DNA of 64,000 nucleotides from Spirogloea muscicola (Eukaryota; Streptophyta; Zygnematophyceae; Spirogloeales; Spirogloeaceae): the NCBI GenBank assembly GCA_009602725.1, contig WELB01000168.1, forward strand, positions 156,530 through 220,529, given 5' to 3'. The notes beneath the pieces are model-generated. The model ran no database searches, had not been told where the DNA came from, and saw nothing but the letters and a program-made list of their open reading frames with translations. Numbering within the stretch: the stretch's first letter is position 1; every line of letters begins with the position of its first letter. Shown here in pieces: positions 23,801 through 40,134 of this stretch. A program made the translations under genes and the position numbers.

Positions 23801-26800
23801 TGCCTGCTCAAGAGAAGCCCAGGTCCACAAACCCAGGTCCACGCATCCTTACTCCTAGTTAATAATTACCTGATTGCTGAAGTCCTTCCGACAGCCCGCC
23901 ACAGCCCGCAAAGATGTCCAGTGTTCGCAGCTGGTGTGCAGCTGCATCAACATCATCTCCGCCCTGCAGTGCTGCTCTGCAGCGCTCCAATGGGCCTTCG
24001 TCAGATGCATCCACCACCTTGCCCTTGCCCTTGGCCAGCTGCTTGATATCTTGCAAGCTCCGCTTCCCGGTGTCCGAGTCCTGGATGCTGTTCGCAGGCC
24101 CGAGCACTCCACTGATGCTCGAAGGGAGCTGTCAGATGCATCCACATACTGTCAGCTACTGAAGATCTGTGACAGTCAATGTTATGCCGGTACTTAGTTG
24201 CCTGAGCTGTGACAAGTTGCTGCGAGATACCATCAAGAGATTCCAAGAAGGGCCACATTATGATGCCGTCTACATGTAATGAAAACATTGGTAGTGTATA
24301 CAGGACACTGAAGGAGGAGGTACCTCAAGTCTAAGATATACAGTTATGATTGCGACTCTTATGAGGACATCACCTTCTTGACGCTGCCCAAATTTGGATT
24401 GTATGTATATCCGCAGACAAACACGTGGGGCTGTGCCATGGTTGCCAAGGAGTCTAGTCCCTCCTGCAGCCTCCAGACTTCACACCGGCCACGGACCCAC
24501 TCAGAGCTCACCACCACAAGAGCCTCACTATAGTATACCTGTCGACAGTCCGACTTGAGGAGTTGTGAGTGTTTGATTGGAAATGAGTAACATACTGTTG
24601 TTCAAGTCAGCTAGATCAAGCTGCTGGGCTTAGGTCCACTTAACATCACACCGGCAGCTGCCCATGAAGCTCTCAACCCTTAGCAAGTACCTCATTGACA
24701 TCGGCCCGGTATGCTTTATCGGATGACACATCCTCTGGCCTGAAAAACCTCCGCAGCGTCAACCTGCTTGGCACCACGGCCTTATCCTTGGCTTGGCACG
24801 AGGAGAACTGCACACACACAAGCAGGTGTCTCAACGACAGGTGTTGCAGCTAGTGATCACTTCCGTGATTTTCTGAAGCACAATACTACTTACTACGCTG
24901 ATACCATCAGGCAAGCCTGGCGGGCCAGGTGCTTGCCTGCTCCAACAAAGAAGTAATAGACCATGAAGAGATTCAATCAGATTGTACAAGATATCATGAC
25001 ATTCTTAAGAAGGCTAGATACCTTCAACAGCTGGCATATAACAAACGCCCGGAGGCCAATGTTGCGCCCTCCTTTGATGCTCCTATCCTTGGCTTTCTGA
25101 CGCCCACCACCATCGTCATCCTCGTCCAGCTGATTATCACCATCTGCGAGGGCATCTGGGGCCAGATACAGGTAATCGCCCACTCGATACTCTAAACCTC
25201 CATGCCTGTCCAAGGCGCCAAAGGACAGAAGTCAGGTCAAGGCCATGGTGGTATAGCAAGGATATAAGCTCAGGTAGCTAGGCTTCCTGTGACAGAATTG
25301 CGTTCTGAAAGCTGCTGAATATTTCATCTGACTGCAAAATATTTAGTCCTCATTAAATTGATGACAGATCAACACACTGCAAGCCAGAAGACATGTAAAC
25401 CATCGCTTCTGCTCACTGGGCAACGACCTGAAGCCGTTCCTGTCAGGCAGGACTCGGCATTCCATGGCCTCCTGCTGGACGCGCCGCGCCTCACAGGCAC
25501 CACAGGACCCTGTGCCCTGGCCGTAGTGGCTCTTCTCAGAAAGCGCCAGGAAAGCAGCCCGCATTGGAGCATACACTGCCCGGCAGAACAGCTCGGGAGG
25601 CTGCTCAGCCCTCTGCCGCTCTTCCGCGCGAAGACTGTTCACAGTGGGCGGCAGAAGACTAATCAGCTAAGAGATAACGGTATAGCTGCTGCAACTTCAT
25701 CTGCAGTGCTGCAATGGGCCCTGCCACCTTTGCATATATGTGACTAAGGAGAGACATCCTGCATATGGCACACCTGCATGCACACAAACAGTCACACGAT
25801 CTACCAAGTTGACCACAGGGTTGTGCTCCTATAGGACATGCGAACTTCAATTTCTCGTCGCTAGATTACTTGGGCATCGACTCAAACCTGGGCACATGGC
25901 AATATGTATCAGTGATTACCGTTCAGCTTCAGCAGCAGCAGCATGTGCTTTGCGGTGCTGATGACCAAAAGGACGGGACCGCCACTCCAGAGGCGCTGAG
26001 CCTCGGATGGTGCTCAACCGCACGTCCACACACTCCTCGGTCATGAACACTTCCCCCTCGGCACCGGCGTTCCCCAGCACTGTCTCGCTAGCCCGCTTCA
26101 GCACCCGCCCGTGCAGCCACTGCCCGCCGGGCTTGCTCTGCAAGTAGCACCAGTAGTACCAGTCAGTGACGCTCATGGTCTGACCACAGGCATCCAGGAG
26201 AGGTGCTGCAGCATGTCCAGGGTGCCCACCTCATACATGTGCTCGACCAGAGCGAGAGCAGGCAGGCTGCCATCATCGGCGGGTAGTGGGGCCTCGTCAT
26301 AGTAGACGACACCGCCGACAGTCACCTCAAGGTCCCGGACCTTGGCCATCCTATGCAAGCTGCCCTTCTTACAGTTGCCTGGTGTGGCAGATTACGACAA
26401 GGTGGCCACAGTGAGGCTTGTCTGTCAATTTGAAGCAATGCGCCCCAAACAAGACAGACTCACTACCACGGTCAATGCACAACCACTTCTGCGTATATCC
26501 TAGTCCCTCATGCAGGTTACCACGTTGTAGACGCGGTAGTGGCTACCCATATACCTCAGGGTCAGCATGCGATTCTTGCGTCACTCACCTGATGCAGGAT
26601 CGAGCCAAGTGGCTTTGGCCTCTGCGGTCGAGCTGACTGCCATCCTCCTCGCCTCGCGGTCCAGGGCCTTGCGTGGACTTCCAACGTGCTGCGAGAGCAT
26701 GGTCTCGACCTCATCGTCTTCGCTATCGTTTTCCTGGGCTTCCTCTTCCCCCGCCTCTGCTGCCTCTGGTCCCTCTATCTTGACAGACTCTGCAATAAAT

Positions 26801-29800
26801 TATGTTGGAGGGATCATTGTGGAGGTCCAACAGAAGGTCGATGCCAGATGCTGACCACCTATACTGGATGACCAGAGCAAACAAAGCAAACTGCCTTAAA
26901 TGTTAGGCCTCTTTCAATCAGCAGTGACCCATCAGCTGGTTTTACATCAGACTTCAGGACTTGCTCATTGAATCAGGGTTCAAAGGGGATCGCAGTCATT
27001 GCCAGGTTGAGGTATTTTGGGTTCAGATGGTCACCTAGCAGCTTGTCCAATGGCTGACTTTCCTCGTCCGTCCTCGAATAGTAGCTGCTCCAGATTTGGT
27101 GAATCAATCTTGTTGTAGTAGCTCTCATGGGCTTTTTCTTTGTCGCATCTGGCTGCATGTTGGCCCTGTTGATGCAACACACAGACACTTCACATGTCCT
27201 AGTCAAGCATCCCATATAGACAACACCAAGAGACCAGAGGTGGCTACCCCTCACGTGAAGCCACAGGACAATCGAACTGAAAAGCAACAGTCGCCCCAAA
27301 AGAGGTTGAGAGAAACCTAGGATTGGCATTGCGGCCCTTGGCACGAAGGAGGAGCTTCTTCCGGGACAGCTTCAGCTTCGAGTGGTGCCGGAACTCCATC
27401 TTCTCGCGGAGGACGGAGGCGAATTGGCTCTGTCTGACAGTCTTATCTGGGTATTCTTGCAGCTGCTGCAAGATGATCTGCCCGTGCACAACGACGTATC
27501 TCTCCACGTCTACCAGCTGCAAGCGAGTCAATGTCAGAACATAGGGTCAGATACCTATTAGCATTGCAAGCATGACGGCTTCAGACATTCAGTCGACCAA
27601 CTGCAAACAAATTCCGCCAGGCTCTGACCTTGGAGCCCAAAGCCTCGCTCTTGTCTTCGGCCAGCTTGCGGATGACGTCATTGAAAGATAGCCGCGAGAC
27701 ACGGCACTCCTCTTTCAGCATGGTAATAATCCTCACGGCAAGCCGTGCAGTCCTCACCACCGGCTTGTACCATGCAGCATACTGGGAGGATGGCTTGCCA
27801 AGTCTTCAATGAGAGACAGAATTGTTTGAAGGTGTCAGCGATGCCAAATTTTGCTCCATGCTCCAGCGCAGCAGATAATTGGAAGCGATTGGCAGAGGAT
27901 GCAGATTGCTAGTACCATCTTATACAAAGTGAGAGCTTGACAGGCTCGCATAGGTGAGCTTGCAAGAAAGCGGAGATGAGGAGGCACTGAGATACTCGAG
28001 GAGTCAGCAGTATTGCTTCTGTCACCAGATGTTGCACCTGTACCATGCAACGTCTGTGCGGATGGAGATAAAGAGCATGCCAGCGCCGAACTCCACCATC
28101 CACTCTTTGATTGGACTGAGATACAACCGTATGCCGTTCTGCGCAGCAGCCGCTGCTGCTGCCATACGTCCAGACAGAAGACCACCCATCTCAGGAAAGC
28201 GGCCAAGCCCTGCAGGGCATCGGAACTCAAGGACCCATAAAATAGCCGATACTTGACCACCAAGAGATGCTCATGAAGGCCTCGCAAGTGATGATGTACA
28301 GACCTGAAGTTGAGCCGCTGGCTCTTGAGCTCCCACTCGGCCTGTCAGCCTCAATTGCTGCAGCAGCGCCTTCTTTGGCAGAGTTCTCATCCTCCGCCTC
28401 AGCGTCGACCGAGAAGCTGCTGCCGTCCTCCTCGCTCATGAGCCCTGCTGCAAACATCTCAACATCACCCTCCACCCCTGCCACCATCGGCAGCAGCTCG
28501 AGCGGGATGAGGCGCCCCTCGGCGTTGTACAGCGTGAACTCGTCCAGCTTGCATCTTGGCAGGTCGGCGGGCAACGTGTTGTCGTCGAATAACACATATT
28601 CGTCCATCTCGGGCTCCTCGGCGGCCTTGCAAAATTCTGCCAACACATTTGTCATCTCGGTCTATCAGGTCCCGCAGACCAACGCAGCAACTCGACCAAT
28701 GCTACGTTAGTTTGAAAGGAGACTGCTAAGCTCAATTACCATTGCTGCAACTTGCCAACATCTGCGGCGCTGATCTGACATTCACCAGGTCGGGCGTAAT
28801 TGCAGCACAGCAGTACCACTACTAAGTCAGGCAAGTCACCTGGCTCAGGGTAGTCGTCCACGATCTCGTCCTCCTCAATCTTGATGTACACAGCCGCCTT
28901 GGAAGCTGCGCCGCGCAGCCAGGAATGTCAAGGTTAGGTGGCCATCTGTTGATGGTGCTATCTCTGGGTTTAAGGCAGGATGCTGGTGCCAGAGTGATAA
29001 GCAAAAGGACATCCTCAACGCTAAGCTGTCATTGGGTAAGGGTTCGATGGAGGCACCTCTACCGGCCGCCCGCTTCTGCAGCTTGTATGCGGCATCCTGC
29101 TCCTCCTGCTCTAGGAGAAGCCGTGCAACGAGCTCGTCATCATTCATTGCAGCAGAGTCACTGCCTGCGACTGTTGCAGCTACCGAGCAGCCTGCCGCTG
29201 CCGAGGACAAGCACGGCTCCTGAATGCTGAGAGCTTTCTCCTTGCGGGCCGGGAGTTGTCCGTGCAGCTGCCAAGCATCGGTGCGAGATCTGGCCGCCTC
29301 GTCTAGTGCCGCCAGCGAGCGCAGGCCAGAGAAGAGCTGCAGCATCCCAAAGAAGCGCATGGAGCTCAAGGGCTTGTACCTTCAAGTCCTTAGAAGTAGT
29401 GTTTCACTGTCTCACTGCTTCACTGTCACACTGTTAAGTGTTCTGCCCTTGAATCGTCAATTTGTCAGCATCGGACTTGGCAGCAAGCAGAGATGGTAAC
29501 AGAGAGGAGCATTTGCTTGACCTGATCAGTCTCCGAGGCGTCAGCGTCCATGTCATATAGCTGGCGTGCGATGAAGACGCCGTGCCGGAAGAGGGCGTCA
29601 CGAGTGCCCACAACCCCGCCAAGTTTGCTGGTCACACAGCAAGGCCGGCAAGGCCGGCATGCCGATCAGGCGGCCGCAGCCTGAGGGCAGATTTCGACGG
29701 CACTGGCGGGCGACAGTACCAACCTGGAGCCACGCAGGAGCTGCGCGGCGAGACCGTCCAGGTCGAGGCTTGGGTCGCCTCCGTCGGCCTTGGAGAGCAG

Positions 29801-31160
29801 CTTGTACACGCGCACGCACAGATCAGCCTTCTCGAGCAGCGGCGCAAAGAGGCGCTTGTAACGGGCGGCCGGCCGCGCCAGCAGGTACTCGCCTGGACAG
29901 TCCAGCGGAAACCAACGCCTTGATGGTGGACAAAGGTCTCACCACCATTGTGACAAAGTCTGAGATGGTGATGTGAGTAATGTTTGGAGCTGTGCAAAGT
30001 CTGCTGCTAGAGAGAACATCTTGTACACGCTAGGCTGGGCCTCACCGGCCTCGGTCGAGACCCAGACCTCCGCGGCACCAGCATCGTAGCCACCAATGTG
30101 CCACGACACGAGGCTACCGAATCGCTCGCAGCGTATGCCCGCCTCCCTGTCGGGCTGCCAGCCGGGGGCGCGCGGCAGGACGGTGCCCAATGCAAAGAGG
30201 TGCACGTTTTGCAGCATCTCGACCGGCAATGGAGGACCGTGCTCAGAGGTGGGACACTCGTCAATGGTGTCTCGTCCATCGTGTAAGAAAGCACTGTCAG
30301 GACGTGATAAGGACATGGCTCCTTCATCCGAGCTGCGTCGCCTAACCTGCACATGGCCGTCGTCGTCCTCCAGCGAGAAGTCGAGCAGGCGGCGCCGTGG
30401 CAGTCGGGCCTCGTCGCTGCCCGTCCGCATGCCCCCAACGGCGGCGGCCTCGTCTGCGCCGCCGGCGGTGAGTATGAGCGCCTCGTACTCCGTCTCCACG
30501 GCCTTGCTCTGTGCTCAATTGCGCTTTACGCCGAGTCAAGCGACCACCATGTCCACAACGTCGGCCCTCATTGCGCAGCTTGCGGGGCCGTGCAGCGCAG
30601 CTCTCCACCGCCACCTTGTCCGCAAGAGTTCGCGGCGGCTTTGCTTATCATTGCGCATCGAGCGTCACCTGCTTGACCTCGATCAGGTCGCCGTTTGCGG
30701 GCTTCGCCTCCGCCTTGGCCTCCTTGTAGCTCACCGCCGCAGCGGCCGCCCGCTGGGGGCGCTCGGCGCCGAGGCGCTGCTCGGAGGCGCCGCCATTGGA
30801 GGCTTCCTCGGCGCCTGGAGCACGCCCGCATCGGCGCAAGAGCCTCGTCAGTAGTGGACGTAGCACGGCCTTGGCAAGCGCGGGGGAGGATTGACAGAGG
30901 AGCCAGTGGTGCATACCGGGCCTCGGCTTGGCCTTCTTGCCGCTGCCGGCGGCAGTGGCGGCGACGGCGGCGGCGGCGGCGCCCTGCTTCTTGCGCTTGC
31001 CTCCGACGGCAGCGTCGCTGCCACCAGCGTCCTCCGCGTCCGCCGCCATGACGGCAGCACCCGTCTCGGCCCGCGGCCGGCGCGCCAGGTTGGCGGCGGC
31101 GGCGGGGGGCCGGGGGCCCAGGCCGGCGTTGCGCGCGCTGTCGCTCAGCAGGCCCGGCAT
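20878..31160 (-). CDS. MET1: MET1/DNMT1-type maintenance cytosine-5 DNA methyltransferase
   Basis: Copies CG methylation after replication, using S-adenosylmethionine, in the nucleus. Exon 1 is 31160-30917, with a Lys-rich, NLS-like N-terminus (GGKRKKQ). The first RFD domain is at about 30580-30000 ([57 protein letters not shown]). The second is at about 29370-28300 ([20 protein letters not shown]). BAH1 lies at about 26350-25950 ([20 protein letters not shown]), BAH2 at about 25200-24660 ([32 protein letters not shown]). Catalytic motifs: [19 protein letters not shown] (exon ends 23870); [15 protein letters not shown] (exon ends 22981) joined to [10 protein letters not shown] (exon starts 22767); [31 protein letters not shown]; target region [30 protein letters not shown] joined to GFPDSF and [13 protein letters not shown] (last exon 21015-20878). 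No CXXC zinc finger was seen, as in plant MET1. The ATG at 31160 is the best start; several middle junctions are unresolved. Confidence 0.94.
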
Positions 31161-31890
31161 GGCGGCGCCGGGGAGGGCCTCGGCTGCGCCGGCGGCAGCA
31201 CGGCGAGTCTGGGAGGGCCGCCATGGCGAAGCTCGGGGAGGGGGGGCAGGTGTTCGAACCGGGGGAACGCCCGAGCGCGGGAAGGGCGCCGCGGGCCGCT
31301 CCCGCCAAATCGCCCCCTCCTCCTCCCGCCAAGAACAACGGGAACGAAATGAGAAAACGAAACGAAAGTCAAAGAAACAGCTGTTCCAACGCAAGGCTAT
31401 GGCAGTGAGAGGCCCTCGCCCGGCTGCCCTTGGCGCCATTTCCGACCGCCGCGCAGCCCAACCCGCCGCCCCTCAGCCCGGGCGCCGCCGCCCTCTGACC
31501 TCCTCGGCATAGAGTGAGCTCTTCTCTGGCCCGGCTGGCGTGCCGCGCTGTGTCCAGCAGGCGAGCCGAGCAGGCTGACCTCAACGCCGCTGGCTCGCTC
31601 GCCGCAGGTATCAAGTATGCGCTTGTCCATTTCCTCCACCGGTTCTTGGCCCTCGCCTTGCATCTGCGTGCTGCCACGTGCTCTAGCTTCTGCCTCTGGC
31701 CTTTGTGAAGGCAACTGCTTTCCGGCGGCTGGTCTTTCTGACTTGCAGCTGCCACCTAGAGCTCACAAATGACCATCCTTTGTGGTATTTACTTAGTTGT
31801 GTGTTTCAGCGCTTTCGGGCCCCTTCGGACCTCGTCCGTTCTCTCCGGGCTAGCTTATCACAGCCCTCTCCACCCTTGGATTAGCTTACC
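31161..31890 (+). mobile_element. MET1 upstream region with decayed LINE end
   Basis: The MET1 5' region (31161-31500) is GC-rich, without another gene. At 31560-31690 the plus strand reads ADLNAAGSLAAGIKYAL and LHLRAATCSS, a decayed copy of the LINE C-terminal domain. A tail-like hairpin follows at 31840-31880 (CGGGCTAGCTTATCACAGCCC). The MET1 promoter therefore lies within a few hundred bases of old retroelement sequence. Confidence 0.5.
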
Positions 31891-31899
31891 TTTCCTTGA

Positions 31900-33690
31900 C
31901 CGCCCTTTCTGAGCTTCTTCTTCACCTGAGCCTCCTCCTGCCGAGCTCCTCGACCAGGGGCGGAGCTCGCTCCCCTCCTCATGGGACAACTCCGCGTTGC
32001 ATGACTGCCGGCTACCAGACAGCACTTCGCCAGTGCTTCACAGCTTACCTTCCCACCCCCTCCCTCGCCAACCCCCGGCATTTGGAGCGCCGTCAGTGGG
32101 CTCCGACTTCCCTGGCTACCTGCCCTGCTGTCACAGCTGGACTGCAACTACGAGGCGTGACAAGATCCCGGCAGCAGCAAGTACCGAAGTGGTCTCGGCT
32201 GCTGGCCTCTGCATGTACTTATATGTGACGTGGGCCCCCACCTGTTACAAGGCCCTGTGCACTGCAGCTCCAGTCGGCTTATGCTTGCAGCGTGCAATCA
32301 ACGATCTTGTATAACCTCAGCCTCATTCCAGATACAATGTACAAGGAAAGCAGTAAAAGAACGATGAGATGTCTGCTGATTGCAAGGCCGCAGGACTGCA
32401 CACTTTGTGGGTCGGCATTGTAGGAGTGGTGCTTCTCATTCCAGACATCCTGGAGTGCAAGCTCTTGCAGGGTGGTTGGCCATCCAGCTCAGTTCAGTAA
32501 GCCCTCAGCATTGTAAGGAACATAGAAGCGTAGGAGAGCCTATTTTCCAAAGTGCTCAACAGTGTGTGCTCTTTGACAGGCATAATACCAGAGGCCAAAC
32601 TCGCTGGCACCTAGCTTGGAGGTGATGACTACAATTGAGCACAACGTCAATGGGCTTTAAGTTGTGATTTTTGTCACGTTACAGCAGTGCCTGCTTTGAT
32701 TTGGAGTACCATGAAACCTTGGCTTACTCTGCCTGCCTGTGTCTTCAGCGGAATTGTATGTGCAAATCACAGCAACATGCCTGATCTTGGACGGCGACTA
32801 CAGCCTTTTCAGCACTTTCTAATTGCTGGATGATGTCAAGCTGGCTAACGCATTGGCAACTTGCGTGTCTGTAAGCTTTACAAAAAACACTGGGAGGCCA
32901 TCTCTGAGTGTACTTAGCTGTTGAAACCTAGGAGGTGACCATTGGCCTGGCCGCCAACATGGAGCTAGTGCGCTGTGCAGGTAAATGAAGCTTCTGAATA
33001 AACCGCTGCTTTAAGCGTGTCAAATTTTAGAGCTCAACAATTGGAATCATCAGATGACAGATTGAGCCATTTGATTCCAATGATGTACACAGGGCACAAG
33101 CAGTCACATTGCCACCTAGGCAGGATATCGCAAGCAAAGGCACGCGTTCCACAGATGGATGCCGCACACATTACGTCCAAGGAGGTTGGCAAGACTTAAC
33201 GAAGGCCTCAGACTTACGGATTGCCTCAGACCCGATGTGCCAGCCAACCAGTCAAGTCGCGGTTTGTTGCTGAGTTGCTCAACCTTGAGATAGTATACCC
33301 TCACAACTTGAAGAGATGGAAGTCACCCCTTCAATTATTTCTACCCCTTCATGCTGAAGTATTTTGACTTTGAGGTAATGCTCTTGGATGGGCAACATTA
33401 CTAGTCACTGCCTGCAACATCAATAGTGACTTGGCCAGGTCCACAAGAGCCCAGGTCATTGGACATTCGACCGGCTCTTTGTGGTTGTGAAGGCTTAGCT
33501 GATAGTGAGCCTTTAACTAGCAGAGTACCTTACAGAGCTCCAGCAAGAAGCCTAAAGCTACACTTCTTATAGAGCCCACCTAATGTCAACAGCTCACTCC
33601 AAGCTGGAAAAAGAGCCCCACAAGCTGCTAAGAAGATATTCAACTCGACCTGCTAGTGGTTATGAAGTCCATCCTCTAACTGGTATCTTA
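31900..33690. other. Intergenic region without a recognised gene
   Basis: No frame shows a conserved domain, and there is no tail module or clear splice chain. The SEC23 3' UTR probably occupies the right edge, near 33690. Short open frames here look random. Confidence 0.4.
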
Positions 33691-33694
33691 GAGC

Positions 33695-38183
<4,489 letters not shown>

Positions 38184-38596
38184 CCTTATGCCAAGGCCTG
38201 CAGTAACTTCCCATGCGCCTCGGGAGCTGCGCGTCCCGCCTCTCCCGAAGTCAGTCCGACCGCCGCATCCCGCGTCCTTCACAGGCGCGTCTCAGGGGCG
38301 TCGAGCATGGCTTGGTAAGGCTGCCAGTTACGCATCGCTGACAGCTTCAGCTTCCCAATGGAGGGCTCGCCAGGGACCACTCGAAGCTCCTCCTCCTGCG
38401 CTGGACGTGGCGTCCTGTTCGGACCAGAGCGCGCGCGCGCGGGCGCGCCCGCCCGGCGACGGCAGCGGCAGGACAACGGGTAGCACTTGGCTAGTGTTCC
38501 TCAGTGCTGCTCACTCCATCAGGTATCGTAAGTATGCACATTTGTGTAACCAAGTAGTCCTGAGTTAGAGACAGCAGTGGGTAAACGATTTGCTAT
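38184..38596. promoter_or_regulatory. Shared divergent promoter, SEC23 / DUF538 gene
   Basis: This 413-bp interval separates two divergent start codons and must hold both 5' UTRs and promoters. A GC-rich stretch, including alternating CG/GC runs near 38430-38455, lies in the middle. I see no certain TATA box. Assignment is by position only. Confidence 0.5.
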
Positions 38597-39304
38597 ATGA
38601 CAGATGTCACGCCACAGCAGCCAGTGATCGCCGCCACCGCCACCGCCGCGCCGCCTCCGGCTGCCCCAGCGGCCTGGTTGCCGGCACTGCGCCGCTCGAG
38701 CATTGTGGCGGCGGTCGTCGCAGCCCTGCTGCTGCTGACGGCGGCTGCCGCTTGCGGCCATAGCAGCGACAGTGGCGCCGCCATCTTACGATCGCACGCT
38801 GAGTCTGCCCAGGACGTCCTGGCAGCCCACGGCCTGCCCGCCGGCCTGCTGCCGGACGACGTTGCCGCTTACCGGCTCAAAGGCAACGGCCGCTTTGAGG
38901 TGCACCTCCATGGTGAGTGCTATGCGAGCATTGGCGATCAGGCCACCCTGGTGCACTACTCGTCGAAGATCATCGGCGTGCTGGGCGACGGCCGCATCCA
39001 GCAACTGACTGGCATCCAAGCCAAGCCGCTGTGGCTCTGGCTGCAAGTGACCAGTATTTACGTCGACCGACCAAGCTCGGGCGACATTCACTTCAGCGTC
39101 GGCATACTGTCTGAGGCGCTCCCGCTGTCCTCGTTCAGAAAGAGCCCAGTTTGCATGAGGATAGGCAGCTGGGGTCTCCTCGAGCGATCTTGGAGGAGTA
39201 TACCGATCTTTTATAGACTAGCGGTGGAATTTGCAACAAGGGCACAAAACTCAAGAGTAGGATACAAGGGCAGGAAGGATTTAGATTTGGATCGTGGCAC
39301 TTAA
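38597..39304 (+). CDS. DUF538-family secreted or membrane-anchored protein
   Basis: Single-exon frame of 235 residues. The N-terminus is Ala/Pro-rich, followed by a hydrophobic segment (SSIVAAVVAALLLLTAAAAC, about residues 34-53) that could be a signal anchor. The DUF538 core follows: VLAAHGLPAGLLPDDVAAYR, GRFEVHLHGECYASI, VHYSSKIIGVLGDGRIQQLT, GIQAKPLWLWLQVTSIYVD, and IHFSVGILSEALPLSSF. These correspond well to the plant DUF538 pattern; the family's function is not established (some reports link it to stress or chlorophyll breakdown). The family usually ends soon after the SSF...C motif. Here about 55 further residues follow with no similarity that I recognise, so the last part may be intron or non-conserved. 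Confidence 0.85.
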   Translation: MTDVTPQQPVIAATATAAPPPAAPAAWLPALRRSSIVAAVVAALLLLTAAAACGHSSDSGAAILRSHAESAQDVLAAHGLPAGLLPDDVAAYRLKGNGRFEVHLHGECYASIGDQATLVHYSSKIIGVLGDGRIQQLTGIQAKPLWLWLQVTSIYVDRPSSGDIHFSVGILSEALPLSSFRKSPVCMRIGSWGLLERSWRSIPIFYRLAVEFATRAQNSRVGYKGRKDLDLDRGT

Positions 39305-39309
39305 GATTG

Positions 39310-40130
39310 CTTTAGCCATAAGCAGTTGTCTCGCCAACTGACGTTTGGCACAACAATACTCATGGCTGTGCACACTTGGCCCAGTGCCGCTTTAGAACGT
39401 GCACTACCGCTAGAAGAGGAATTGTCGGTGGCCTACCTGTAATACATCTCTGCCAAGTCTGGGCATGCCCTCACATGCATTGCCACGTCTTCATGCAGCT
39501 CGTGCAGGGTGTGATGCAAGATGTGTTTTCTTTGATGCTCCAATCTCGCTATGTCATGGCGAAAATGAAGAGGGACTGCAATATACTTCCTGATCATACG
39601 GCAGCTTAGCTCGAATACAAGGTTCCGATGTCAAGCACAGTCGCCATGAGGAACAAGTTGTAGGAAGCATGGCAATGTCTGCCAGCTGTCATAGAGGCAT
39701 GAGGAGCACAAAGAGGTTTTGCTCCTCATGGCACAAATCATCCCCATATTCTGCCACATACGTGGGTTCGGTCCTCCAAGGCTCGTTAGAAGTCTCTTCG
39801 ACCTGTTTATGGCTAGATCATTTGGTTTCGGGTCACATCAAAACAACAGTGAACGCAATAATGCGATAACACGATCAGACACTGGAGCATGGTTGCGTGG
39901 GTGCTTGCCTTAGTAATTGGCCACTCAGGACCTCCCATCACTCCATACACACTCCACTCCTTTGACCTAGCTTGCTTTCTCAGTCATGGGGCACGATCTG
40001 CTGTAATGACAAATTCCCTTACCGGTGAGAGAACGCAGCTACTGAAAGTAATGGTGGTTGACACTATCGGTGGGGAGACGGAAGGGATGATCCCTCCGAA
40101 AGCTATTGGGAGGTGTCGCCTGACGAAGAC
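39310..40130. other. Intergenic region without a recognised gene
   Basis: No conserved protein, tail module or repeat that I can identify. Probably the DUF538 3' UTR on the left, with anonymous sequence after it. Confidence 0.35.
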
Positions 40131-40134
40131 GTGA

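Noticed and set aside
30568-31338. 256-codon frame in the MET1 first exons
   Set aside because: It continues through predicted introns and is an Ala/Arg-rich shadow; the MET1 frame starts at 31160.
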